Assembly: GCA_021157485.1 (NCBI GenBank)
Contig: JAGGWO010000181.1
Location: 1-24,145 of the forward strand
From: Sulfurimonas sp.
Lineage (GTDB): Bacteria > Campylobacterota > Campylobacteria > Campylobacterales > Sulfurimonadaceae
Direction of reading: 5' to 3'
Length of the DNA: 24,145 bases
The notes beneath the pieces are model-generated. The model was not told the origin of the DNA. It did no database searches and saw nothing but the letters and a program-made list of their open reading frames with translations. Below are positions 1 through 7,542 of the stretch, piece after piece. The position numbers and the translations under genes are program-made. The stretch's first letter is position 1. Each line of letters starts with the position of its first letter.

Positions 1-2
1 AA

Positions 3-143
3 GTTTGTGTTGTTGCAAACCTAAAACCAGCAAAACTAATGGGAATGATGTCAGAGGGAATGCTTCTTGCTGCTAAGGATGAAGATGGTCTATGTTTAGT
101 TAGACCGGAGAAACCTAAAAAGGCAGGTACCCCTATTGGATGA
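3..143 (+). CDS. metG: Methionyl-tRNA synthetase, C-terminal end (partial)
   Basis: The reading frame is open from the window edge and codes for 46 residues ending in PKKAGTPIG. It matches the C-terminal tRNA-binding (EMAP/Trbp111-like OB-fold) domain appended to many bacterial methionyl-tRNA synthetases. The segment ANLKPAKLMGMMSEGMLLAA is the typical final strand-and-helix signature of that domain. The full enzyme charges initiator and elongator tRNA-Met in the cytoplasm. The stop codon TGA overlaps the next start as ATGA at 140-143, so the two genes are translationally coupled. A free-standing Trbp111/CsaA-type protein would end the same way. Gene-level identity therefore rests on family knowledge, because the catalytic part lies outside the window. 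Confidence 0.82.
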   Translation, partial: VCVVANLKPAKLMGMMSEGMLLAAKDEDGLCLVRPEKPKKAGTPIG

Positions 144-1138
144 GACTTGAAAATGTCCTTGCACTTACACATGGTAAAGTAGTAAACGAACCATTTGTAA
201 AAACTTTTGAGAACATTGTTTTTGATGCTACAAGAGTAAAAAGGGGCGATCTCTTTATCGCTTTTGATGAGCAAAACATAGAGTGTGCTGTTCTAAACGG
301 CGCATATGGCGTTTTATTTGACAAGCCTACACAGATAAGCGATCGAGAGATTGCTTGGATAAAAGTAGAGGATATCAATGATGCACTTAAAAGATTGCTG
401 CGTTTTAAGCTTATAGATAAAGAGATAGTAGTTTACGAGTGTAATAAAATCGTTTTAAAGCTCGCTCTTCAAGTAATGAGTGAGCCAAACTTCATAGCTT
501 TAAATGGCGATATAAAATCCATAATAAAAACATTATGGGATCTGCCAAACTCAAGTACTGTTCTGTTTAGCCCTGCTCTCACGCCAAAAGAGATATTTAC
601 AGATGTGAAATCAATTACGAGAACATCTATAGAACCAATAAATATAATTGAGCAGACTCTTTTTGAAACTTCTTTTATATATGACAATGTATTTTACGAA
701 AGACAACTTATATCTCCATTTTTTATGCCATACCTTGAAGAACTTCTTCATCTATTTAAAACTCTCAAAATAAACTTTCGTCTTAGAAAGTTTACGCCGA
801 TAGATCATTTTGAAGCTGTATTTACGAATAAAAACTTTGAGATAAAAGAGTTTGGCACAAGTGATAAGGTTTTGATTTTTGAATCAAATGCAGAGTTAAT
901 TAATTCTGAGATATCATTTCTACGAAAGCAGGCAAACTGGGCAAATATAATCTTTATATTACCACTTAAAGATGCTGATACTTACAAAGAGCACAAAGAT
1001 GTTCATGTATATAAAAGTAAAAACGAAATAAAAGAGATACTAAAGAGCAATAGTTTTCATTTTGCTCTTATAGTAGGAGTTGATAAGTCAATATTGAGCA
1101 AGCCGTTACCTCACTTAGTTCAACCTACTCTATTTTAA
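140..1138 (+). CDS. MurF-like protein with Mur-ligase N-terminal domain only, no ATP-binding loop
   Basis: 332 residues. Residues about 25-92 follow the pattern of the Mur ligase N-terminal (UDP-binding) domain: FDATRVKRGDLFIAF, then an AYGVLF strand, then WIKVEDINDALKRLLRF. This is the arrangement seen in MurF. The central ATP-binding domain that should follow, with its GTNGKT-type loop, is not recognisable: around residues 118-135 there is only FIALNGDIKSIIKTLWDL. The remainder resembles no family I can name. The start ATG overlaps the metG stop (ATGA), so it is co-translated with metG. Its 3' end overlaps the convergent AMP-ligase gene by 9 bases. A catalytic peptidoglycan ligase seems unlikely. 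A degenerate paralogue with a structural, binding or regulatory role is my inference. Confidence 0.6.
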   Translation: MRLENVLALTHGKVVNEPFVKTFENIVFDATRVKRGDLFIAFDEQNIECAVLNGAYGVLFDKPTQISDREIAWIKVEDINDALKRLLRFKLIDKEIVVYECNKIVLKLALQVMSEPNFIALNGDIKSIIKTLWDLPNSSTVLFSPALTPKEIFTDVKSITRTSIEPINIIEQTLFETSFIYDNVFYERQLISPFFMPYLEELLHLFKTLKINFRLRKFTPIDHFEAVFTNKNFEIKEFGTSDKVLIFESNAELINSEISFLRKQANWANIIFILPLKDADTYKEHKDVHVYKSKNEIKEILKSNSFHFALIVGVDKSILSKPLPHLVQPTLF

Positions 1139-2698
1139 AAGCTCTCTTTTAAGTTCATCTTTATTTATCTGATTTTTATCACTTTGAACCAAAGGAAGTG
1201 ACTTTTTATATATAATTCTACTTGGAATCATATAAGATGCTAAATGTTTTTTAAGCTCAAACAGTATCTCATTTGTAGGTATCTCACCTTTAGATGAATA
1301 AACCATAATGATTTCTTCCTCTATAAGCTCATTTTCTATTGAAAATACTGCACAGGCCTCAATTAACGGTATATTTTTTGACACTACAGACTCTATCTCT
1401 AATGGTGAAACTCTAAAACCTCTTGTTTTAATCATATCATCATGACGTGAGACAAAATAGAAGTATCCCTCTTCATCTTTATATACATAGTCTCCACTAG
1501 CAACGACAAGTTCATCATTGAGTTGTCCTTCAAGATTAATAACATCTTTTAGAATCTGTATCGATTTAAATCTCTGTTCATTTTGTTCAGGTGCATTCCA
1601 AAAACCTTTATAGATATACCCACCTCTATGAATCAACTCCCCTACTTCACGCACTCCACACTCTTTTCCCTCTTTATTTATAACATAAAGTTCAACATCA
1701 GGAATAGCTTTTCCAATAGAATCTGGTCTAATCTCAATTTGGCTTGGGTCTAAATAAGTTGAGCGAAACGCTTCTGTAAGCCCATGCATAGAGTAAAACG
1801 CAGCATTACTGAAAAGATTTTTACAATCTTGAATCATCTTTTTGGTTACATTTCCACCAGATGAAGTTATAGTCTTTACATTTGCAAATAGCTCTGCGTT
1901 TGGAAGTCTGTGCATATCTTCATCAAAAATCTGAGTGATAGTTATAGGCATAAGAGGGATAACAGTTACTTTATCATTAATCAAGTGATTTAAAAAATCC
2001 TCAGGAAGTATAAACCTATGAAGCGCTAGAGTTGCTTTTTTGTAAAGGCTTGTAAAAATTTGATTTAGACCATAATCAAGATTAAAAATGAGCAAGCCAG
2101 AGATAACATCATCCTCCTCTATTTTTAAATACTGAGCTACAACACGTGCGGAATTTATAAGGTTTCTGTGTGAAATCACAATTCCCTTTGGCGTTCCACT
2201 CACACCAAATGAGTAAGTTATTACTGCGTTTGAATGCCCACTTATGTCACAAAAGTAAGGTTTATTGTAGTATTTATATATTTCTTCAAAAGAAGCTATT
2301 TCCTTTGTAGACGTTTCATACGAAATAATATGACCATTAAAATCTATCTCTTTTATATTTTCTATCTTTAACTTGTCAGTTATGATACATTTAATATCGC
2401 AGTCATTTATAATGTACTTAATTTGCTCCGGTTTTAAAAGTTTCGTTAGTGGAACTAAAATATAATCTGTTGACAAAATAGCAAGGATTGCAATAACTTG
2501 CTCTATACCCTTGTTAGAATAAATTCCAACTCTTGAATCTTTTGGCAGATCTAACTCTTTTAAATAATAAGCCACTTGATTAACTTTTGCAAATAGTTCA
2601 CCATAAGTAATATTTTGTTCTTTGTGCACTAAAGCTATTTTATTACCATGTGTTAAAGCAGAATCTTCAATTAGCGTTCTTATACAGTTTATTGACAT
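1130..2698 (-). CDS. AMP-forming acyl/amino-acid ligase (ANL superfamily) linked to glutamate mutase genes
   Basis: 522 residues from the ATG at 2698, which has an AAGGAA ribosome site 6 bases upstream. A longer frame reaches back to 2734 but would start inside glmL. ANL landmarks are present: P-loop-like TYSFGVSGTPKG (161-172), HGLTEA (305-310), SGDY (401-404), the hinge DDMIKTRGFRVSP (420-432) and a C-terminal lysine (K508, in SDKNQ) where the catalytic Lys belongs. Such enzymes make an acyl-adenylate and pass it to CoA, a carrier protein or an amine. LTEAFRSTYLDP followed by RPDSIGKAIP recalls the AMP-ligase group found beside exosortase-A systems (from memory). No exosortase or carrier protein is visible here. 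It is the last gene of the glmSEL operon, so activation of an amino acid such as 3-methylaspartate is possible but unproven. Confidence 0.8.
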   Translation of the reverse strand: MSINCIRTLIEDSALTHGNKIALVHKEQNITYGELFAKVNQVAYYLKELDLPKDSRVGIYSNKGIEQVIAILAILSTDYILVPLTKLLKPEQIKYIINDCDIKCIITDKLKIENIKEIDFNGHIISYETSTKEIASFEEIYKYYNKPYFCDISGHSNAVITYSFGVSGTPKGIVISHRNLINSARVVAQYLKIEEDDVISGLLIFNLDYGLNQIFTSLYKKATLALHRFILPEDFLNHLINDKVTVIPLMPITITQIFDEDMHRLPNAELFANVKTITSSGGNVTKKMIQDCKNLFSNAAFYSMHGLTEAFRSTYLDPSQIEIRPDSIGKAIPDVELYVINKEGKECGVREVGELIHRGGYIYKGFWNAPEQNEQRFKSIQILKDVINLEGQLNDELVVASGDYVYKDEEGYFYFVSRHDDMIKTRGFRVSPLEIESVVSKNIPLIEACAVFSIENELIEEEIIMVYSSKGEIPTNEILFELKKHLASYMIPSRIIYKKSLPLVQSDKNQINKDELKRELLK

Positions 2699-2699
2699 G

Positions 2700-3878
2700 T
2701 TAGTTTCCTTTTGCTCCAAGTGTCCAGATGTCATAATTTTTATCCATTACGACTGTTGGGTTGTGTTTTGAGTTAAGTATCTTCGTATAAAAAAATGAAA
2801 TTATGTCTTCTATCTCTTCATCTGATAAAACTTTTGTGATTCCACCAGTAAGAACAATAGAATTTATAGAGAGAAGTTTTAGGTTTATATAAGCTTTTTT
2901 GTAGTGTGACATCTTGCAAAGAACCAAGAAAATTGCAAGCTGCATAAGTACTTTTAGAGCTTTTTCGCCACTCTCTTCAAATATATTCTCAGTAACTTTT
3001 AGATGTGTTAGAAGCTCATAGGTAAACTCATTATTCTCTGCCGCAAATATCAAAGACTCTTTTGACTTATAAACGCCAAGCTTTTTAAAGACTAGTCTGT
3101 CATACTCGTTTTGTGTAACGATGTTGTCATCAACTAAATCTTTTGAGTAGTGAATATCTGTAGTCGCTCCACCAATATCTATAAGTATATAAGGATTTAC
3201 AACAGAGAAATTTGCATCTAAAAGAGGTAGCGTTTTATTTACTATGTATGGAGTTGAGTATATTTGATTTGATGTAATGTCATAAAGACTCTTAATATCC
3301 TCTTTACCAACTATGTCAGCCTGATAAAGGTTAGTAAGATACTCTTTTAAGTTCTCTTCGACAATATGCAGTTTATTATCAATAATATTTGGTAAAACGA
3401 TTAAATCATTAATATTCTTTTGTAAGTTAGCCACTTCCGCACTACTTCCTACATAAACAATATTTGAGTAGTTAAGTTTATCTAAGTAACCAAAAAGAGT
3501 CGCATCGAAAATATTTGATGCAGAATCAATCCCACCAACAACTATAACCACATCAATCAAATCACTTGGAATTGAGTAATCCTCAATATTTTGATAGATT
3601 ACTGTTTCAATAATATTAATACCAGAGTTAAACGCAATGTTTTTAGCATATTTCAGTGAGTAAGAGTCTGTAAGACCGATAATTAGCGTGCTTAATCCAC
3701 CGTTTGCAGAAGAACATACATATACGTCACCTTTTTCATAACCACGTATTGTTTCACCACACTTATGAGTTAAGTCATCATATATATCTTTGTTGAAATC
3801 TCTAAAGTGCTGCTCTATTGCTTTATCCGTACATACTTTAAAGTAAGTACTTCCGATATCTATTAGTAGTTTACTCAT
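2700..3878 (-). CDS. glmL: Glutamate mutase-associated protein GlmL/MutL, actin-like ATPase
   Basis: 392 residues. It shows the actin/Hsp70-fold nucleotide-binding motifs of the MutL/GlmL family: DIGSTYFK (7-14, phosphate 1), SSANGGLS (56-63), DIGGATTD (234-241, phosphate 2) and a late TGG motif (SIVLTGGITK). The protein is encoded between mutase subunits in glutamate mutase operons and is thought to act as a chaperone or reactivase for the B12 enzyme, an inference from related repair factors. Its ATG overlaps the glmE stop by 4 bases (ATGA), and its stop lies one base before the start of the AMP ligase. It is shorter than the roughly 460 residues I recall for clostridial GlmL, but both phosphate motifs are intact. 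Confidence 0.85.
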   Translation of the reverse strand: MSKLLIDIGSTYFKVCTDKAIEQHFRDFNKDIYDDLTHKCGETIRGYEKGDVYVCSSANGGLSTLIIGLTDSYSLKYAKNIAFNSGINIIETVIYQNIEDYSIPSDLIDVVIVVGGIDSASNIFDATLFGYLDKLNYSNIVYVGSSAEVANLQKNINDLIVLPNIIDNKLHIVEENLKEYLTNLYQADIVGKEDIKSLYDITSNQIYSTPYIVNKTLPLLDANFSVVNPYILIDIGGATTDIHYSKDLVDDNIVTQNEYDRLVFKKLGVYKSKESLIFAAENNEFTYELLTHLKVTENIFEESGEKALKVLMQLAIFLVLCKMSHYKKAYINLKLLSINSIVLTGGITKVLSDEEIEDIISFFYTKILNSKHNPTVVMDKNYDIWTLGAKGN

Positions 3879-5239
3879 TGCATAATCCCTATATCATGGA
3901 TAATATCATTTACTATCGAAGTAGTATCTTTTGTAAGGTCACATTTTGATTTTTCATACTCAAAACACCTGTCTGGAATAGGTACATTCCCGCGTTTAAT
4001 GATGCGAATATTTTTATTTGCATCTCTAATAGTAATCATCTCGTTATGGTTAATAATATGCGGAGAGAAAGGAACATCTATTGTTCCGTCTTTGATGGAG
4101 TTGAAAACTTTTCTCCAGAGTGTGTCCGCTTCATTATTAAAGACTGCTTCCATAATGGCTTTTACTTCAAGTGTTAGATTCTCTTCCTCTTCTTCATCTA
4201 CGATATTCGGCAGACCATTTAAAATGCCAAGTGTGTACTGAGTATTTGCAACTGTCTTTGCGTTTGCCTCTTTTGTAGGTATTCCTGAAGCTTCTTCACG
4301 TGTTTTAGTGATGATTTTATCAGCTCCAACCATAGAGGCAATAACCGTAGACATATTTATAAGCTGTTCGGCAAAATCTTTGTTAGTTGGAAATGCACCC
4401 ATCCACTGATGATAGACAAGGTTTACAATTGCATCACCACAGTTAATCTCTTCTGCATAATACTTAGCCATTTTTTTGAGAACTGCACCCATAACTATAT
4501 CTTGATTCATTGAACCACTCTGAGAGAACGACACAGAGAATGATTTTACACCCTCTTCAAGTGAAAGTAACATCTCAAGCAGCTGAATAACTATTGTAAT
4601 AGCGGGAGGAACCAAAGTTGCAGTAAGAGGACCGAATGATTCTCTATTTATAGGCATATTTAGTTTTGAGTAGTTTGCGCAAACTTTTTCAACATATTTC
4701 CAATACAAAAATGCCTTATCAAGCGGAAAGTTTTTTGAGTATGGTAAAAGGTAAGTAATAGGCCCACCTTCTATCTCAAATATCCCAGAAGCTATAGCCG
4801 TCTCTATAAGAAGTCTTGCATCAGGAGTACCATGACGCAGGCTCACAGGCTTATTAAAATGAGTAATCATCTTTCTAGTAGTTCTATAACCGTGATTTAC
4901 AAGAGGATAACCGTTTAGCATATCCTGCTCACTCTCTTCACTTAAACGCAGCATCTTTTTTGCAGTTGCATAGTCATTAAGTCTTGTATTTGAGTCTATT
5001 GTAAGTGGCAGGACATCTACACCTGCGTTTACAAAGAACTCATTTAAAGCAAACTGTTTTTTGTAAGTTGGAAAACCACCACGTGGCTGAACAAGCATCT
5101 TTTTCTTCTGAGCAAAATGATGGGAAATAAAGAGTTCTTTGTCTGCGTTTTTAACAAACTCTTCAACTTCTGCGAAGTCAAATTTATCTACATACTCATT
5201 TGAGAGAATTATTTCACGTTCTTCTTGTAGTAAACTCAT
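3875..5239 (-). CDS. glmE: Methylaspartate (glutamate) mutase, catalytic subunit E
   Basis: 454 residues covering the TIM-barrel epsilon subunit of coenzyme-B12-dependent glutamate mutase, which interconverts L-glutamate and (2S,3S)-3-methylaspartate by radical carbon-skeleton rearrangement. The substrate-binding arginine claw of the clostridial enzyme is preserved: R53 in QPRGG, R86 in SNTRLND and R135 in RHGTPDAR. The catalytic glutamate corresponds to E157 in FEIEGGPITY. Spacing to the known residues R66/R100/R149/E171 is consistent within one residue. Other conserved stretches are NREPFGPLT-like NRESFGPLTATLVPP (198-212), YHQWMGAFP (276-284) and EASGIPTKEANA. It overlaps glmS and glmL by 4 bases each (ATGA), which fits stoichiometric co-translation. 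It is somewhat shorter than the 483-residue clostridial protein. Confidence 0.93.
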   Translation of the reverse strand: MSLLQEEREIILSNEYVDKFDFAEVEEFVKNADKELFISHHFAQKKKMLVQPRGGFPTYKKQFALNEFFVNAGVDVLPLTIDSNTRLNDYATAKKMLRLSEESEQDMLNGYPLVNHGYRTTRKMITHFNKPVSLRHGTPDARLLIETAIASGIFEIEGGPITYLLPYSKNFPLDKAFLYWKYVEKVCANYSKLNMPINRESFGPLTATLVPPAITIVIQLLEMLLSLEEGVKSFSVSFSQSGSMNQDIVMGAVLKKMAKYYAEEINCGDAIVNLVYHQWMGAFPTNKDFAEQLINMSTVIASMVGADKIITKTREEASGIPTKEANAKTVANTQYTLGILNGLPNIVDEEEEENLTLEVKAIMEAVFNNEADTLWRKVFNSIKDGTIDVPFSPHIINHNEMITIRDANKNIRIIKRGNVPIPDRCFEYEKSKCDLTKDTTSIVNDIIHDIGIMQ

Positions 5240-5649
5240 GATACTTTCCCTTCTTTAAGGTACTCTTCTAAAGTATCAAGCCCTGTATTTAAATCTACTT
5301 GATGAAAAACTAAATCAAAGCCGTAGTTTTTATACTTTGGAACGATAGTGTCAGCATCAGCAGTACCTACAACAAGGTTTCCACCAATCATCATAACAAG
5401 ATTATCAAGAGTTTTATACTTTGATTTAATAAGCTTAACCTCTCTTGCCCAACCCTCAGCCTCTCCATTAAGTGAAGAGATAAGAAGAACGTCTGCGTTT
5501 GTCTCAACTGCAGCATCGAAAAACTCCTCAAGGTAAGTGTTTACCCCAAGATTAAAGACCTCAAAGCCTCTCGCATTAAGTGAGAGTTCTATCAATCTAT
5601 TTGCAACAACATGAATATCATTTCCAACTACGCCTGTTACTACTTTCAT
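5236..5649 (-). CDS. glmS: Methylaspartate mutase, cobalamin-binding subunit S
   Basis: 137 residues, the usual length of the small B12-binding subunit that pairs with GlmE. The cobalamin fold signatures are visible: D11-I-H13-V-V-A16 (normally DxHxxG; His13 would be the lower axial cobalt ligand), SSLNG (58-62) and GGNLVVG (89-95). The glycine of the first motif is replaced by alanine. It is the first gene of the glmS-glmE-glmL-ligase operon and overlaps glmE by 4 bases. No clear Shine-Dalgarno sequence lies close to the ATG (the nearest is AGG about 13 bases upstream), yet no other in-frame start gives a complete first strand. I saw no cobalamin riboswitch in the 200 bases upstream. Confidence 0.92.
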   Translation of the reverse strand: MKVVTGVVGNDIHVVANRLIELSLNARGFEVFNLGVNTYLEEFFDAAVETNADVLLISSLNGEAEGWAREVKLIKSKYKTLDNLVMMIGGNLVVGTADADTIVPKYKNYGFDLVFHQVDLNTGLDTLEEYLKEGKVS

Positions 5650-5683
5650 ATATTAAAAAACCTATTTCTATTGATACTACACA

Positions 5684-5729
5684 CCATAATAAGCAAAGCT
5701 CATTATGGAGGCAGGGACTCAAAGTCCCT
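5684..5729 (-). repeat. REP-like double hairpin
   Basis: Two adjacent inverted repeats lie between glmS and the RraA-like gene. One is an 11-bp stem (5684-5694 with 5698-5708, loop AAA) with a single A/C mispair on + that becomes a G-U pair in the minus-strand RNA. The other is a perfect 7-bp stem, AGGGACT CAA AGTCCCT (5713-5729). Read on minus, the second hairpin is preceded by GTAG, the tetranucleotide that marks REP sequences mobilised by RAYT transposases. A copy elsewhere in the genome would be needed to prove a repeat family. It could also be a 5'-UTR structure of glmS. Confidence 0.4.
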
Positions 5730-5816
5730 ACAACCCCCTAAAGCTACAAAAAATAACTTTTTTGAGAGAATGCGATATCAATTATTATTTAAGTGAGAGG
5801 ATACCGAAAATAAGGT

Positions 5817-5822
5817 TATAAT
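5817..5822 (+). promoter_or_regulatory. Probable -10 box (TATAAT) for the RraA-like gene
   Basis: A perfect TATAAT lies 32 bases before the start codon at 5854 and is followed by the ribosome site AGGA at 5844-5847 (6-base spacing). No strong -35 box is seen, which is normal for the vegetative sigma factor of Campylobacterota. Confidence 0.5.
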
Positions 5823-5853
5823 ATGATTATAAATTAAATTTTCAGGAATATAA

Positions 5854-6336
5854 ATGAATTTTTTTACAGCAGATTTTTGTGATGAACATCCGGAATTGGT
5901 TGATGTTCTGAGTTATGATTTTAAAAACTATGGCGGTGCTCAAAAATGCCGTGGCGAAGTTGTTACAATTAAGTTGGACAAAAATAACTCTGAATTAATT
6001 AAACTTCTTCGTGATGAAGATGGAACAGACAGAATTGTTGTTGTAGATGTAAACGCAGAGTTCTTTGCTGTGGTGGGTGAAAATCTAATGAAGTTCGCAG
6101 AGCAAAACAATTATTCTGGAATCATTGTAAATGGATATATCAGAGATACTTTTCAGATTCAAGATATTCAAGTCGCTCTTTATGCATTAGGAACTTGCCC
6201 AAAAAAATATATTCCAGTAACTGAGGGACAAAGAAATCTTCCTTTATCTTTTGGCGGAGTAAATTTTAAAAATGGTGACTATATTTATGCAGATACAGAT
6301 GGTGTTATGATTACTCATAAACCACTGCACAAGTAA
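5854..6336 (+). CDS. rraA: RraA-family protein (RNase E regulator / HMG aldolase fold)
   Basis: 160 residues, the full length of the RraA fold. It opens with the family-like FFTADFCDEHPE and shows NYGG (25-28), VVVDVNAEFFAVVGENLM and GIIVNGYIRD (89-98), then NFGG-like SFGGVNF and YADTDGVMI near the end. E. coli RraA binds and inhibits RNase E. Relatives carrying the D-x20-R-D motif are Mg-dependent aldolases or decarboxylases of 4-hydroxy-4-methyl-2-oxoglutarate or oxaloacetate. Here R97-D98 is present, but the first acid is glutamate (E76-x20-R97-D98), and the usual GGG after VVD is replaced by VNA. The activity therefore cannot be assigned. It lies 9 bases upstream of the TRAP binding protein and is probably cotranscribed with it. 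Confidence 0.8.
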   Translation: MNFFTADFCDEHPELVDVLSYDFKNYGGAQKCRGEVVTIKLDKNNSELIKLLRDEDGTDRIVVVDVNAEFFAVVGENLMKFAEQNNYSGIIVNGYIRDTFQIQDIQVALYALGTCPKKYIPVTEGQRNLPLSFGGVNFKNGDYIYADTDGVMITHKPLHK

Positions 6337-6345
6337 GAGACTCTC

Positions 6346-7479
6346 ATGAACCGTAGAGACTTTATAACTACTGCCACTACAGCATCGTGTGCACTAGCTC
6401 TTGGTGGATGTAATGAGAGTAATCATCAGGCTATTGACTTCTCAAAACATCCTACAAAAAACAGTAACAATAACAAGCATGTAAATATCAACAAAAACAA
6501 AAAAACCATTATAAAACTTGCTACTAGTTGGCCGGCTCATTTTCCTATTATGGGAACTGGTGTTGAAAAGTTTGCTCAAAGAGTAAAAGATGTTAGTGGT
6601 GGAAGTTTAGAAGTAAAGCTTTATCCTAAAAACACTCTTGTTCCTGCTCTTGCTGTTTTTGATGCGTGCTCTAGTGGTCAGATAGATGCGTTTCATTCTG
6701 GTCCATATTACTGGAAAGGTAAAAACTCTGCGTTTTCTCTTTATAGTGGGATTCCTTTTGGTTTTACAGCCGAGGAAATTAACTCTTGGATGCTCTTTGG
6801 CGGGGGAATGGAGCTTTGGCGTGAACAGTACGCAAAATACAATCTTCATCCGTTTATGGGTGGAAATACTAACATTCAAATGGGTGGATGGTTTAGAAAA
6901 CCTATAGAGTCGCTAAAAGATATGCAAGGATTAAAGATGCGTATTCCCGGTCTTGGAGGAGAAGTGTTTGCCAAAATGGGTGTTAATCCTATTCTTCTGC
7001 CGGCTGGAGAGATTTACACTTCACTAGAACGCGGTGTTATTGATGCTACTGAGTGGGTTGGACCTGCGCTTGATATTAAAATGGGCTTTTACAAAGTTGC
7101 TCCATACTATTACTCTGGATGGCATGAACCAGGCTCTATTTTGGAGCTGACATTTAACAAACACTCTTGGGAAAAGCTTGGATTTGAGCAGCAATCAATT
7201 CTTGAAGTATGTTCGAGTGAGATGAATTCAAATATGACCTATGAGTTTCATGCTGAGAATATTAAAGCACTCAAGAAACTGCGTGAACTAGATGTAAAAA
7301 TACACCAATATCCAAAAGATGTAACAAACGCAGGTAAAAAAGCCTTAGTCGAAGTAATAGATGAATTAAGTAGTAAAAACAGTGATTTTAAAAGAGTATA
7401 TGAGTCAATAGATAATCACTTAAAACTATCACGTGAATGGAGTGATGTAAGCACTAGATACTTCTTAAATGAAAGATAA
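6346..7479 (+). CDS. TRAP transporter solute-binding lipoprotein (DctP family), orphan
   Basis: 377 residues. The N-terminus MNRRDFITTATTASCALALGGC combines a partial twin-arginine motif (RRDFI) with a lipobox ending at Cys22, predicting export and lipid anchoring. The mature part follows the DctP/TRAP binding-protein pattern: LATSWP at its start, then FAQRVKDVSGGSLEVKLYP, DAFHSGPYYWKGK, LKDMQGLKMRIPGLGGEVFAKMG and SLERGVIDATEW. The arginine in GLKMRIPG is the conserved carboxylate-binding Arg of these proteins. It resembles the branch for small carboxylates and keto acids, but the ligand cannot be told from sequence. No DctQ or DctM membrane subunit lies nearby, so it must work with a transporter encoded elsewhere or have another role. 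Confidence 0.87.
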   Translation: MNRRDFITTATTASCALALGGCNESNHQAIDFSKHPTKNSNNNKHVNINKNKKTIIKLATSWPAHFPIMGTGVEKFAQRVKDVSGGSLEVKLYPKNTLVPALAVFDACSSGQIDAFHSGPYYWKGKNSAFSLYSGIPFGFTAEEINSWMLFGGGMELWREQYAKYNLHPFMGGNTNIQMGGWFRKPIESLKDMQGLKMRIPGLGGEVFAKMGVNPILLPAGEIYTSLERGVIDATEWVGPALDIKMGFYKVAPYYYSGWHEPGSILELTFNKHSWEKLGFEQQSILEVCSSEMNSNMTYEFHAENIKALKKLRELDVKIHQYPKDVTNAGKKALVEVIDELSSKNSDFKRVYESIDNHLKLSREWSDVSTRYFLNER

Positions 7480-7542
7480 CTCTAAGTGTTTGCTTTTAAA
7501 GTGTATTATCTCTCTTTAAATTAACATATATACGAGATTTTA

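Noticed and set aside
2699..2734. Longer N-terminus of the AMP ligase from 2734
   Set aside because: It would start inside glmL without a ribosome site, whereas the ATG at 2698 has AAGGAA at 6 bases.
5611..5796. Plus-strand ORF across the glmS start and the hairpin region
   Set aside because: It reads through the inverted repeats, has no ribosome site and gives no domain-like sequence.
5650..5853. Cobalamin riboswitch in front of the B12-dependent mutase genes
   Set aside because: I looked on the minus strand for the B12 box and the long leader and saw neither. The region is short and is taken up by the two hairpins.
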